Positions 1-5,650 of a stretch of 11,820 nucleotides of DNA are shown one piece after another; the first letter of the stretch is position 1; every line of letters begins with the position of its first letter. The position numbers were made by a program, and so were the translations under genes. Below the pieces are notes generated by a model. That model was not told the DNA's origin. It worked only from the letters and a program-made list of their open reading frames with translations, and did not search any database. The stretch is from Synechococcales cyanobacterium PMM_0002 (GTDB lineage: Bacteria; Cyanobacteriota; Cyanobacteriia; Elainellales; Elainellaceae). Where the stretch lies: the NCBI GenBank assembly GCA_949127925.1, contig CASBQX010000124.1, forward strand, positions 1 to 11,820, written 5' to 3'.

Positions 1-194
1 ACCAACAGCGCTTGCTTTTGGGTAATCTCTTCTGCCGAAAAATTACAGTAGGGTGCCACCTGCGCCTGCGCGACCTGACTCCCCGGAGCCAGCCAGCCAG
101 CGGCTAGTAATATTACCAGTGCCCCCCACGACCATCGCTTACAATCTGGCTGTGCTGAAAATCTAAGAAATAAGAAATTACGTAACAATCTCAT
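1..194 (-). CDS. Exported protein of unknown function, N-terminus only (partial)
   Basis: This open frame begins at an ATG at 194-192 and runs off the left edge of the window, so only about 64 residues are visible. The visible part has a basic N-terminus (MRLLRN), then a hydrophobic segment at about residues 23-37 (ALVILLAAGWL), and a likely signal-peptidase I site near AQA-Q at residues 43-46. The mature part would begin close to VAPYCNFSAEEITQ. It therefore looks like a Sec-exported periplasmic, lumenal or outer-membrane-associated protein. The start of the mature region resembles, from memory only, a conserved cyanobacterial family of exported proteins that may be related to glycoside hydrolases; I do not rely on that. 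No clear Shine-Dalgarno sequence precedes the ATG, which is common in cyanobacteria. The DUF427 gene lies upstream on the same strand, separated by 168 bp containing a hairpin, so the two are probably separate transcription units. Confidence 0.6.
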   Translation of the reverse strand, partial: MRLLRNFLFLRFSAQPDCKRWSWGALVILLAAGWLAPGSQVAQAQVAPYCNFSAEEITQKQALL

Positions 195-272
195 GAACCG
201 TTTACACTCTGTCTTATTACTCAGCCGTAGGGTAACCACAACCCCTCAACAAAAATACCCAGTCTGCTGAAA

Positions 273-285
273 GGATGTTACATCC
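273..285. repeat. 13-bp perfect dyad (possible operator)
   Basis: GGATGT-T-ACATCC is a perfect inverted repeat with 6-bp arms and a single central base. It lies about 80 bp upstream of the start codon of the minus-strand exported-protein gene. A dyad of this size can bind a dimeric regulator, but one copy of this length can also occur by chance. Confidence 0.25.
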
Positions 286-310
286 CTCTGCTAAAAATAT
301 CCGCAAAATC

Positions 311-334
311 AAGTAAGCAACGTATTGCTTACTT
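311..334 (-). terminator. Hairpin downstream of the DUF427 gene, possible terminator
   Basis: AAGTAAGCAA and TTGCTTACTT form a perfect 10-bp stem around a four-base loop (CGTA). The hairpin starts about 29 bp beyond the stop codon of the minus-strand DUF427 gene. On that strand it is followed by GATTTTGCGG, only a weak U tract, and the stem is AT-rich, so termination could be inefficient. It also lies between the two minus-strand genes and could act in the leader of the downstream one. Confidence 0.45.
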
Positions 335-362
335 CAAGCTCTGAATTAAAGAACCGGATAAA

Positions 363-857
363 TTACCAGCCCCAGGTGCCCGTACCACCTTTAAACGGCC
401 CTACGATCGCCTGGGTGATCCAACCGCCATAAAAGTCTCCTGACTGAGACTGTACCTGTTCATCATCGACATAGCACGCCTCCATCCGGCTGGGGTAAAA
501 GGCGACATAGCCTTGGAGTGTGGCATAGTCGGCAACAGGATTAGGATAAAACCAGGCCGCGTTTTCAGCCGTGCGATCGCCTACAGACAGCGTGTAATAA
601 CCCGCTTGCCCTTTCCATTCGCAATAGCTCGATCGCGGGGCTTGCACCAAATACTGCATTTGGATATCGTCTGGCGGGATGTAATAAACCGGAGGATGGC
701 TGGTCTCCAAAATTCGCACTGCCCGATGAGTATCGGCAATTGCAACGCCATTGAACACAACCCGGATATGCTGGGATGAATCTTCCAGTCGAGGCGGGCG
801 AGGATAGTCCCACACCGATTCTTGCCCCACACCGGGCACAATGCGATCGCGACTCAC
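363..857 (-). CDS. DUF427 domain-containing protein
   Basis: The 164-residue product is a small soluble protein matching the DUF427 family (Pfam PF04248), common in cyanobacteria and actinobacteria and without an established biochemical role. Recognisable conserved pieces are SVWDYPRPPRLE (about residues 14-25), PPVYYIPPDDI (about 55-65), SYCEWKGQAGYY (about 77-88), AWFYPNP, and a C-terminal block with YVAFYPSRMEACYVD and GDFYGGWIT ending in GPFKGGTGTWGW. Aromatic residues are unusually frequent, as in the family. The start is a GTG at 857-855, supported by an AGGAG ribosome-binding site at 868-864 with a six-base spacer. The HIP1 octamer GCGATCGC falls inside codons 3-6. There is no signal peptide or membrane segment, so it should be cytoplasmic. 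It is divergent from the CPBP protease gene across a 55-bp gap. Confidence 0.85.
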   Translation of the reverse strand: MSRDRIVPGVGQESVWDYPRPPRLEDSSQHIRVVFNGVAIADTHRAVRILETSHPPVYYIPPDDIQMQYLVQAPRSSYCEWKGQAGYYTLSVGDRTAENAAWFYPNPVADYATLQGYVAFYPSRMEACYVDDEQVQSQSGDFYGGWITQAIVGPFKGGTGTWGW

Positions 858-863
858 ACAACT

Positions 864-868
864 CTCCT
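864..868 (-). promoter_or_regulatory. Shine-Dalgarno site deciding the GTG start of the DUF427 gene
   Basis: On the minus strand AGGAG lies six bases before the GTG at 857. No ATG competes nearby in frame, so this site supports the GTG as the true start. Confidence 0.6.
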
Positions 869-912
869 GCTAATGATCTGCTTGAGTGTAAGTGTAATGC
901 GTCACTCAAAAA

Positions 913-1794
913 ATGGAAGCAGCAGAGCTTCTTTCATCCTTCATCCTTCATCCTTTCTTCTTCTTGCTTCCCGTGCCCCTCCCTTTCACCAAACTGGCCA
1001 CTCTCCCATTTTTCCCCCGCCTCGGCGTGTTTCTGTTAGCCTTGGCGATTTTGTGGCTGCCCTACGTAGCGATCGTCTATCAATGGGTAGACGATGCCAA
1101 CACCATCAGTTTGTTGGTGATGCCCGTGCTGTTCTTAGAATTTTTTGGCCTAGTTTACGTTTGGGGGCGGCGCGTCTATCATGTCCCGCAGATCTTTCAA
1201 TCCTATGGGTTAGAGCGATCGCGGCCATTTGTTCGGGACTTGCTTCAGGGACTAGGAACAGGCGTCACGAGCCTAGTGAGCCTATTTTTAGTTCAGACCG
1301 TTCTGGGCTGGGTTGTATGGCAAGCGCCATCCGAGAGGCTGCTGCTGACGGTGCTGGAAGGCTTGCTGGTGGCGCTGGGGTTTGGCCTGGCCGAGGAGAC
1401 CATTTTTCGCGGTTGGCTGCTGGACGAGTTGCAGCGCGACTATTCTCCGACTGTGGCGCTATGGGGCAGTGCGATTGTGTTTGCTGGGCTGCACTTTATT
1501 CGACCGCTGGACGAAATCCTCAAAACATTTCCCCAATTCGCTGGGTTGCTATTGCTAGGACTCACGTTGGTGTGGGCGAAGCGAGCCACTGGTCGATTGG
1601 GCTGGTCGGTGGGGCTACATGGAGGGCTAACGTGGGGCTATTACATGGTGAACGTGGGGCAGTTGATCCGCCATACAGGGCAAGTGCCCGAGTGGGTCAC
1701 TGGGATAGGCAACAATCCTCTGGCAGGGGCAATCGGCATTGGGTTTATGGGGAGTTTGGCGCTGTGGATGTGGGGGCGATCGCGTATAGAATAG
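913..1794 (+). CDS. CPBP (CAAX/Abi) family intramembrane metalloprotease
   Basis: The frame encodes up to 293 residues with about eight hydrophobic segments and the three signature motifs of the CPBP/Abi (Rce1-like) glutamic intramembrane proteases. These are EETIFR (E161, E162, R166), FAGLH (F190 to H194) and HGGLTWGYYMVN (H236 to N247). The paired glutamates and the histidines are the expected catalytic residues, and all are present, so it is probably an active protease of the cytoplasmic or thylakoid membrane; its substrate is unknown. The N-terminus is doubtful. The ATG at 913 has no ribosome-binding site, and residues about 8-20 are translated from a 7-bp tandem repeat (TTCATCC) of the kind found in non-coding DNA. 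In-frame TTG at 964 or GTG at 973 or 1027 are alternative starts. The DUF3611 gene follows 82 bp downstream on the same strand, so the two may be co-transcribed. Confidence 0.88.
   Translation: MEAAELLSSFILHPFFFLLPVPLPFTKLATLPFFPRLGVFLLALAILWLPYVAIVYQWVDDANTISLLVMPVLFLEFFGLVYVWGRRVYHVPQIFQSYGLERSRPFVRDLLQGLGTGVTSLVSLFLVQTVLGWVVWQAPSERLLLTVLEGLLVALGFGLAEETIFRGWLLDELQRDYSPTVALWGSAIVFAGLHFIRPLDEILKTFPQFAGLLLLGLTLVWAKRATGRLGWSVGLHGGLTWGYYMVNVGQLIRHTGQVPEWVTGIGNNPLAGAIGIGFMGSLALWMWGRSRIE
933..953 (+). repeat. Heptanucleotide tandem repeat, 3 x TTCATCC
   Basis: Three perfect head-to-tail copies of TTCATCC are followed by a pyrimidine-rich run (TTTCTTCTTCTTG). Short heptamer tandem repeats are known from filamentous cyanobacterial genomes, usually outside genes. 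Here the array sits at the annotated N-terminus of the CPBP protease, which argues that the true start lies further downstream. Confidence 0.8.
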
Positions 1795-1876
1795 ATGGAA
1801 ATTAAACTTAAGTTTCTGTGCCCCTCAATGCCCCCGGCCAACCGCGACTGCGAATGGCTCGCCCTCTGGAGATACT

Positions 1877-2482
1877 ATGTCCAGCCAGTTAGATTCATCG
1901 CCCTACTCTCTGCCCCCAGCCGTTCAACGGGTTGCCAGTGCGTTCCGGATTACGGGATGGGTTAGCTTTTGGGGGCAGCTGGTTTTGGGCATTATTTCGG
2001 GGGTGGTGCTGCTGTTTGCCGGATCGACCCTCACCATTGCCACCAGAACGCCCACCGTTGCCGGGGGCGTTCAAAGCGGCAGTGCCGAAACGGGGGCAGG
2101 GTTGTTCCTCTCAGTGTGTGGGTTACTGGTGCTGCTGGCCGGAGCTTTTTGGGCATTTCGCTACACCCGGATGGCACGTCGCCTCAAAACCGCCGAGGCT
2201 CAAGTTCGCCCCAAACGCAGCGATGTGTTTCAAATTCTGAGATTTGGGCTGCTGATTAATCTATCTGGAATGGCGTTTACCATTTTGGGAGCGCAGGCAA
2301 TCGTGGGTGCATTGGTAGCCAAATCGTTCGCTCAAGGCTTTTCTCTGCTGTCGGGCAACCCGCTCAAGTTTGTCAATCCGCTGGATGTCTTTCTGGTTCA
2401 GGCCAGCACCAACATTACAATGGCTCATTTTATTGGACTAATTTCTACGCTTTGGCTGTTGCGCTGCATCAATCGGCAGTAA
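1877..2482 (+). CDS. DUF3611 family membrane protein
   Basis: The 201-residue product is a small integral membrane protein of the DUF3611 family, found in cyanobacteria and chloroplasts; I know of no established function. The family-like opening PPAVQRVASAFRITGWVSFW is at residues 13-32. Hydrophobic segments lie near residues 27-49, 75-95, 120-148 and 180-197, with a basic loop after the second (RYTRMARRLK, about 95-104), predicting four transmembrane helices. The C-terminus WLLRCINRQ also fits the family. The ATG at 1877 has a good ribosome-binding site (GGAG at 1868-1871, five-base spacer), so this start is well supported. It lies 82 bp after the CPBP protease gene and is convergent with recQ, with only 34 bp between the stop codons and no obvious terminator hairpin there. 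Confidence 0.8.
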   Translation: MSSQLDSSPYSLPPAVQRVASAFRITGWVSFWGQLVLGIISGVVLLFAGSTLTIATRTPTVAGGVQSGSAETGAGLFLSVCGLLVLLAGAFWAFRYTRMARRLKTAEAQVRPKRSDVFQILRFGLLINLSGMAFTILGAQAIVGALVAKSFAQGFSLLSGNPLKFVNPLDVFLVQASTNITMAHFIGLISTLWLLRCINRQ

Positions 2483-2516
2483 GGCATAGGAACCAGATTA
2501 AGGGCGCGATTAAGGC

Positions 2517-3971
2517 TTAGGAGTGCGGGCTAAGGCAGCGATCGCATTTCCCACACCGGAGGCTGGCGGCTTCACGGCTAAACCCAAAGGCATTGAGGAG
2601 AAATTTCCAGCGACAGGCTTTGCTATGGGGATAGTCTGCCATGGTTTGGGCGGCGCGGTCTGGCCGGAAGGGTTGAGCCGCTGCTGTGGGCAACATTTTG
2701 TAATGGAATGGGTCTTGCCACTGAAGCTGACCATTGCGGTGGAGTAACGCCAGGGCGATCGCCCCATCTTTAAACTGGCGAGAGACCGCTGCCACATTGC
2801 CTGTTTTGGGTAATTTGTGAATCAGCCGCTGGGCTTTTTGGTGTTGCGATCGCGCCTGTTCTAAGAAAAACTGCTGCTGCTGGCGATCGCTCGGATCTAG
2901 CCAGCCCGTCGGTTCACTCACCAACATGAGGGCTGCTGCGGGGTTGCCATCGCGCCCTGCTCGTCCCACTTCTTGCACATATTCTGACAGCAGCAGCGGC
3001 ATGTTAAAGTGCATCACCCAGCGCACGTTGGGTTTGTCGATGCCCATGCCAAACGCACAGGTGCAAACCACAAAGGCGATCGCCCCACCTAACCAAGCTG
3101 CTTCAATCTGCCGCCGTTCGGCTGGGCTTAAACCCGCATGATAGGCCGCCGTTTGGTAGCCCTGCTGCCCCAGCCAAGCCGCCAGATCTTCGCCACTTTG
3201 CCGACTGCGAACATAGACCAGCCCAGATTGATCTCGATGAGCTTGGATATAACGCAACAGCCTTTGCCGTCGCCCTCTAGGCGTCCAAACAGTCTGAGTC
3301 GAGAGCGCCAAATTAGGGCGATAGGGGTTCAGCAGGAAAGATGTTGGCTGCTGGAGCTGTAATACCTGCTGGATCATCTGCTGAGCCTGAGGATCGGCAG
3401 TTGCCGTAAAAGCGGCGATCGCAATCTTCGTACCCGCTGGTTTATGCTTGAGCAACGCTGGCCGCACCATGCCTAGCTGCCGATAGGCAGGCCGAAACGT
3501 GTCCCCCCACTGCACCAAACAATGCGCTTCATCCAAGATCAGCCCATTCACCGTCAACTCAGGCCGACATAGCCGCTGCCATACCGCTTCATTCAACAGC
3601 GTTTCTGGAGACAGATACAGCAAACGCAGCCGCTGCTGCTCTAGAGCGCTGAGCACCTGCCGCCGCTGTGACGGCGACAGTTCGCTGTGCAGGGCGGCGG
3701 CTGGCAACCCGCGCCGTCGCAGCTCCTGCACTTGATTTTCCATTAGCGCCACCAGCGGTGACACCACCAGGGTCACCCCGGTTTGCAGCAGTGCCGGGAG
3801 CTGAAAGCAAATCGACTTGCCACCGCCCGTAGGCATCACAATCAACGTATCTTGCTGCATCAGCAGGCTGCCGATAATTTCGCCCTGCGGCGGTCGAAAA
3901 TCGCTATAGCCCCAAATTTTTTGAAACGTCTCTCGAACCTGCTGCCATGCCGGTGACTGGGTGAGATGCAT
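2517..3971 (-). CDS. recQ: RecQ-family ATP-dependent DNA helicase, short form
   Basis: The 484-residue product is a superfamily 2, 3'-to-5' DNA helicase of the RecQ type, expected to act in recombination and fork repair. Visible motifs in order: motif 0 with FRPPQ (Q29), Walker A MPTGGGKS (46-53), DEAH box ILDEAHC (145-151), FTATAD (188-193), motif IV LVYVRS (251-256), motif V FGMGIDKPNVR (307-317) and motif VI QEVGRAGRDG (333-342). The aromatic-rich loop reads QWGDTFRP rather than the usual QWGHDFRP. Four cysteines (C453, C473, C476, C479) fit the RecQ zinc site, but the protein ends five residues later. The usual downstream winged-helix and HRDC domains are therefore absent, and it is shorter than E. 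coli RecQ (about 610). The ATG at 3971 has AGGAG six bases upstream, giving a secure start. It is divergent from psbO and convergent with the DUF3611 gene. Confidence 0.92.
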   Translation of the reverse strand: MHLTQSPAWQQVRETFQKIWGYSDFRPPQGEIIGSLLMQQDTLIVMPTGGGKSICFQLPALLQTGVTLVVSPLVALMENQVQELRRRGLPAAALHSELSPSQRRQVLSALEQQRLRLLYLSPETLLNEAVWQRLCRPELTVNGLILDEAHCLVQWGDTFRPAYRQLGMVRPALLKHKPAGTKIAIAAFTATADPQAQQMIQQVLQLQQPTSFLLNPYRPNLALSTQTVWTPRGRRQRLLRYIQAHRDQSGLVYVRSRQSGEDLAAWLGQQGYQTAAYHAGLSPAERRQIEAAWLGGAIAFVVCTCAFGMGIDKPNVRWVMHFNMPLLLSEYVQEVGRAGRDGNPAAALMLVSEPTGWLDPSDRQQQQFFLEQARSQHQKAQRLIHKLPKTGNVAAVSRQFKDGAIALALLHRNGQLQWQDPFHYKMLPTAAAQPFRPDRAAQTMADYPHSKACRWKFLLNAFGFSREAASLRCGKCDRCLSPHS

Positions 3972-4002
3972 TCCTAGCTCCTAAGCGCCGTTCTTAGAAT
4001 TC

Positions 4003-4064
4003 CCAATCTGGCACTCTTCCAATCTGGCACCCTTCCAATCTGGCACTTTCCCAATCTGGCACTT
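4003..4064. repeat. 16-bp tandem repeat, about 4 copies (CCAATCTGGCAC core)
   Basis: The 12-bp core CCAATCTGGCAC recurs exactly at 4003, 4019, 4035 and 4051, with a variable four-base tail (TCTT, CCTT, TTTC). The period is 16 bp throughout. Each core contains the small dyad CCA-N3-TGG. The array starts 32 bp upstream of the recQ start codon and lies about 180-240 bp upstream of the psbO start, in their shared intergenic region. Confidence 0.9.
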
Positions 4065-4065
4065 C

Positions 4066-4097
4066 ATATAGACTGACCGGGATATAAACTGACCTGA
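4066..4097. repeat. 16-bp direct duplication, imperfect
   Basis: ATATAGACTGACCGGG (4066-4081) is followed directly by ATATAAACTGACCTGA (4082-4097), identical at 13 of 16 positions. It abuts the 16-bp array to its left but has an unrelated unit. Confidence 0.75.
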
Positions 4098-4099
4098 AT

Positions 4100-4129
4100 C
4101 AACAGAATTGCTGACAACAGAATTGCTGA
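4100..4129. repeat. 15-bp perfect tandem duplication
   Basis: CAACAGAATTGCTGA occurs twice head-to-tail (4100-4114 and 4115-4129) with no mismatch. It ends about 50 bp upstream of the candidate psbO -10 element, where an activator site could lie. Confidence 0.9.
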
Positions 4130-4181
4130 GACTTTAGAGACATCAGGATTAAGGGGCGCAAGGTCTTGTAGGATGGGAGAT

Positions 4182-4187
4182 TAGAAT
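4182..4187 (+). promoter_or_regulatory. Candidate psbO -10 element
   Basis: TAGAAT matches five of six bases of the consensus TATAAT and would place the transcript start near 4195, giving a leader of about 50 bases before the ATG at 4246. No good -35 hexamer stands 16-18 bp upstream, so this would be an activator-dependent type of promoter if real. Confidence 0.35.
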
Positions 4188-4235
4188 GCTCTGTAAAAAA
4201 AACAGACTATACATCCCTATTCAGGTTGAGATATC

Positions 4236-4240
4236 GAGGT
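4236..4240 (+). promoter_or_regulatory. Ribosome-binding site deciding the psbO start
   Basis: GAGGT lies five bases before the ATG at 4246. The alternative in-frame ATG at 4186 has no comparable site and would add 20 residues not found in PsbO proteins. Confidence 0.7.
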
Positions 4241-4245
4241 TGCTC

Positions 4246-5073
4246 ATGAGGTATCGCGCTTTAATCGTTGCATTCTTCGCTCTTTGCTTGGGTCTACTCA
4301 CAGCTTGTAGTAATGCCCCTGCTGCCGACGTGGGTCTTTTGACCTACGACGAAATTCGAGGAACTGGACTAGCCAATGCTTGTCCCAAGTTAGAAGTTAC
4401 CAGACGCAGTTCAATTCCAATGGATGCAGGTCAAAGCTATACGCTTCTGGATCTCTGTCTAGAACCAACCAACTACGCTGTCAAAGGCGAACCCACCAAT
4501 AAGCGTCAAGAAGCGGTATTTATTGCAGGTAAGCCGTTGACCCGCTACACCTCTACCCTTGATCAGGTGCGGGGCACAATCAAAGTAGGTGACGACCGCG
4601 CCCTAACCTTTGAAGAAGAAGAAGGATTTGATTTCCAGGCAATTACTGTGCTGTTGCCCGGTGGCGAAGAAGTCCCTTTTCTATTCACCATCAAAGAATT
4701 AGTGGCTAGCACCCAACCCGGAGTTGAGAGCATCAGCTCTTCTACCGATTTTGAGGGCGTGTTCAAGGTGCCATCCTACCGAACTTCTAATTTCTTGGAT
4801 CCCAAAGGTCGTGGTTTAACGACAGGCTATGACAACGCCGTTGCTTTGCCCGCTCAAGCTGACAGCGATGAGCTACAGCGAGAAAACAAAAAGGCGTTCA
4901 AAACTGGTAAGGGCAGCATTTCCCTCCAAGTTGCTAAGGTCAACAGCGCTACCGGAGAGATCGCTGGCACCTTCATCAGTCAACAGCCTTCTGACACCGA
5001 TATGGGGGGTAAAGAAGCGTTGGACGTCCAAATCCAAGGTCTCTTCTACGGTCGCGTTGAACCGACGACCTAA
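4246..5073 (+). CDS. psbO: Photosystem II manganese-stabilizing protein PsbO
   Basis: The 275-residue product is PsbO, the 33-kDa extrinsic subunit that caps the Mn4CaO5 cluster on the lumenal side of photosystem II and supports oxygen evolution. Family-specific stretches are clear: LTYDEIRGTGLANACP (32-47), EPTNKRQEAVF (82-92), ITVLLPGGEEVPF (133-145), SSTDFEGVFKVPSYR (165-179), FLDPKGRGLTTGYDNAVALP (183-202) and GEIAGTF (237-243). C46 and C71, 25 residues apart, match the conserved disulfide pair. The open frame extends upstream to an ATG at 4186, but the ATG at 4246 is preferred: GAGGT at 4236-4240 is a good ribosome-binding site, and MRYRALIVAF matches known PsbO N-termini. The signal peptide ends in LLTAC (C21), which looks like a lipobox. 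A long hairpin follows at 5119-5173. Confidence 0.97.
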   Translation: MRYRALIVAFFALCLGLLTACSNAPAADVGLLTYDEIRGTGLANACPKLEVTRRSSIPMDAGQSYTLLDLCLEPTNYAVKGEPTNKRQEAVFIAGKPLTRYTSTLDQVRGTIKVGDDRALTFEEEEGFDFQAITVLLPGGEEVPFLFTIKELVASTQPGVESISSSTDFEGVFKVPSYRTSNFLDPKGRGLTTGYDNAVALPAQADSDELQRENKKAFKTGKGSISLQVAKVNSATGEIAGTFISQQPSDTDMGGKEALDVQIQGLFYGRVEPTT

Positions 5074-5118
5074 TCTTAGTCAACCGCTTCGGCTTAGCTC
5101 GATCCAAACCTAATGTCA

Positions 5119-5173
5119 AACATTAAAGACTCTGAGGCATCAGTTAATTCGATGTCGCAGGGTCTTTAATGTT
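5119..5173 (+). terminator. Long hairpin after psbO, likely terminator or 3' stabilising element
   Basis: Bases 5119-5134 pair with 5158-5173 as a 16-bp stem (15 Watson-Crick pairs and one G-T). A smaller inner helix is possible (GCATC with GATGT). It lies 46 bp after the psbO stop codon. No T tract follows (GAATAACTTC), so it may protect the 3' end of an abundant mRNA rather than terminate by itself. Confidence 0.65.
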
Positions 5174-5282
5174 GAATAACTTCACTTCCAAGCCAGCTTT
5201 TCATCAGGTTCCAATAAAGATTCGCCACATAATAAATAATTTTCCAGTTTCTGTGTCACTCTGACCTCTTAGGCCAAAAGCT

Positions 5283-5311
5283 TAGACTGAAATATTTGAA
5301 ATTCTTATAGT
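5283..5311 (+). promoter_or_regulatory. Candidate distal sigF promoter
   Basis: TAGACT (5283-5288, four of six matches to TTGACA) and TATAGT (5306-5311, five of six matches to TATAAT) are separated by 17 bp. Transcription would start near 5318 and give a leader of about 330 bases, placing the 11-bp repeat array inside the transcript. Confidence 0.35.
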
Positions 5312-5338
5312 ATTTTTGACTGCTTAAAGCTTTTCAAG

Positions 5339-5389
5339 TCAAAAGATAGCTCAAAGATGGTTCAAAGGAGATTCAGTGGAGGTTCAGTG
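5339..5389 (+). repeat. Phased direct repeats, TCA(A/G)(A/T)G every 11 bp
   Basis: TCAAAG occurs at 5351 and 5362 and TCAGTG at 5373 and 5384, an exact 11-bp spacing. A related TCAAAAG at 5339 starts the series one base out of register. Repeats in helical phase upstream of a gene are typical of binding sites for several molecules of a response regulator. Confidence 0.6.
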
Positions 5390-5479
5390 AAAATGCAGTT
5401 GTTCTGTGCATCAACAAACCCGTACTTTAATAGAGCTTGCTGAATTCGCGTGCTTCTCTCTGTAAAGCCTCGCAATCCG

Positions 5480-5501
5480 GATGCCTACATGATGCCTACA
5501 T
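5480..5501. repeat. 11-bp perfect tandem duplication
   Basis: GATGCCTACAT is present twice head-to-tail (5480-5490 and 5491-5501), about 150 bp upstream of sigF. No function is apparent. Confidence 0.85.
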
Positions 5502-5650
5502 CCAGTGCAGCGCCATATGAACCTTTTATCGCACTTAACTTTTCACCTGGGAACCTAATCTGTTGAGGTACATGAGGCGTTGCTGCATCGCCCCATGCTC
5601 TTTGATGGCTCAATAGGCTCCACCAGTATTCCATCTACCTGAAAATCGCC

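Larger units (their letters stand above)
5074..5650. other. Intergenic region psbO-sigF (577 bp)
   Basis: No convincing gene is present. In order it holds a 16-bp-stem hairpin after psbO (5119-5173), an AT-rich stretch with a candidate promoter (5283-5311), an 8-bp inverted repeat (TTTTGACT at 5314-5321 with AGTCAAAA at 5337-5344), an 11-bp-phased repeat array (5339-5389) and an 11-bp tandem duplication (5480-5501). The remaining 150 bp before sigF show no ribosome-binding site or obvious promoter. Confidence 0.6.

Noticed and set aside
565..909. Minus-strand frame overlapping the DUF427 gene
   Set aside because: The DUF427 frame is conserved and has its own ribosome-binding site; the overlapping frame has no recognisable protein features.
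822..1805. 327-codon frame overlapping the CPBP protease gene
   Set aside because: It is another frame over the same DNA. The diagnostic EExxxR, FxxxH and HxxxN motifs and membrane segments are all in the 913-1794 frame, and this one reads as arginine- and alanine-rich noise.
4003..4129. Possible CRISPR array
   Set aside because: Units of 15-16 bp are directly adjacent without unique spacers, and no cas gene is nearby.
4186..4245. Upstream in-frame start that would extend PsbO by 20 residues
   Set aside because: It has no ribosome-binding site, overlaps the candidate -10 element, and would put a charged extension before a normal signal peptide.
5357..5443. Short frame of 28 codons starting MVQRRFSGG upstream of sigF
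   Set aside because: It overlaps the phased repeat array, has no ribosome-binding site and shows no protein-like pattern.
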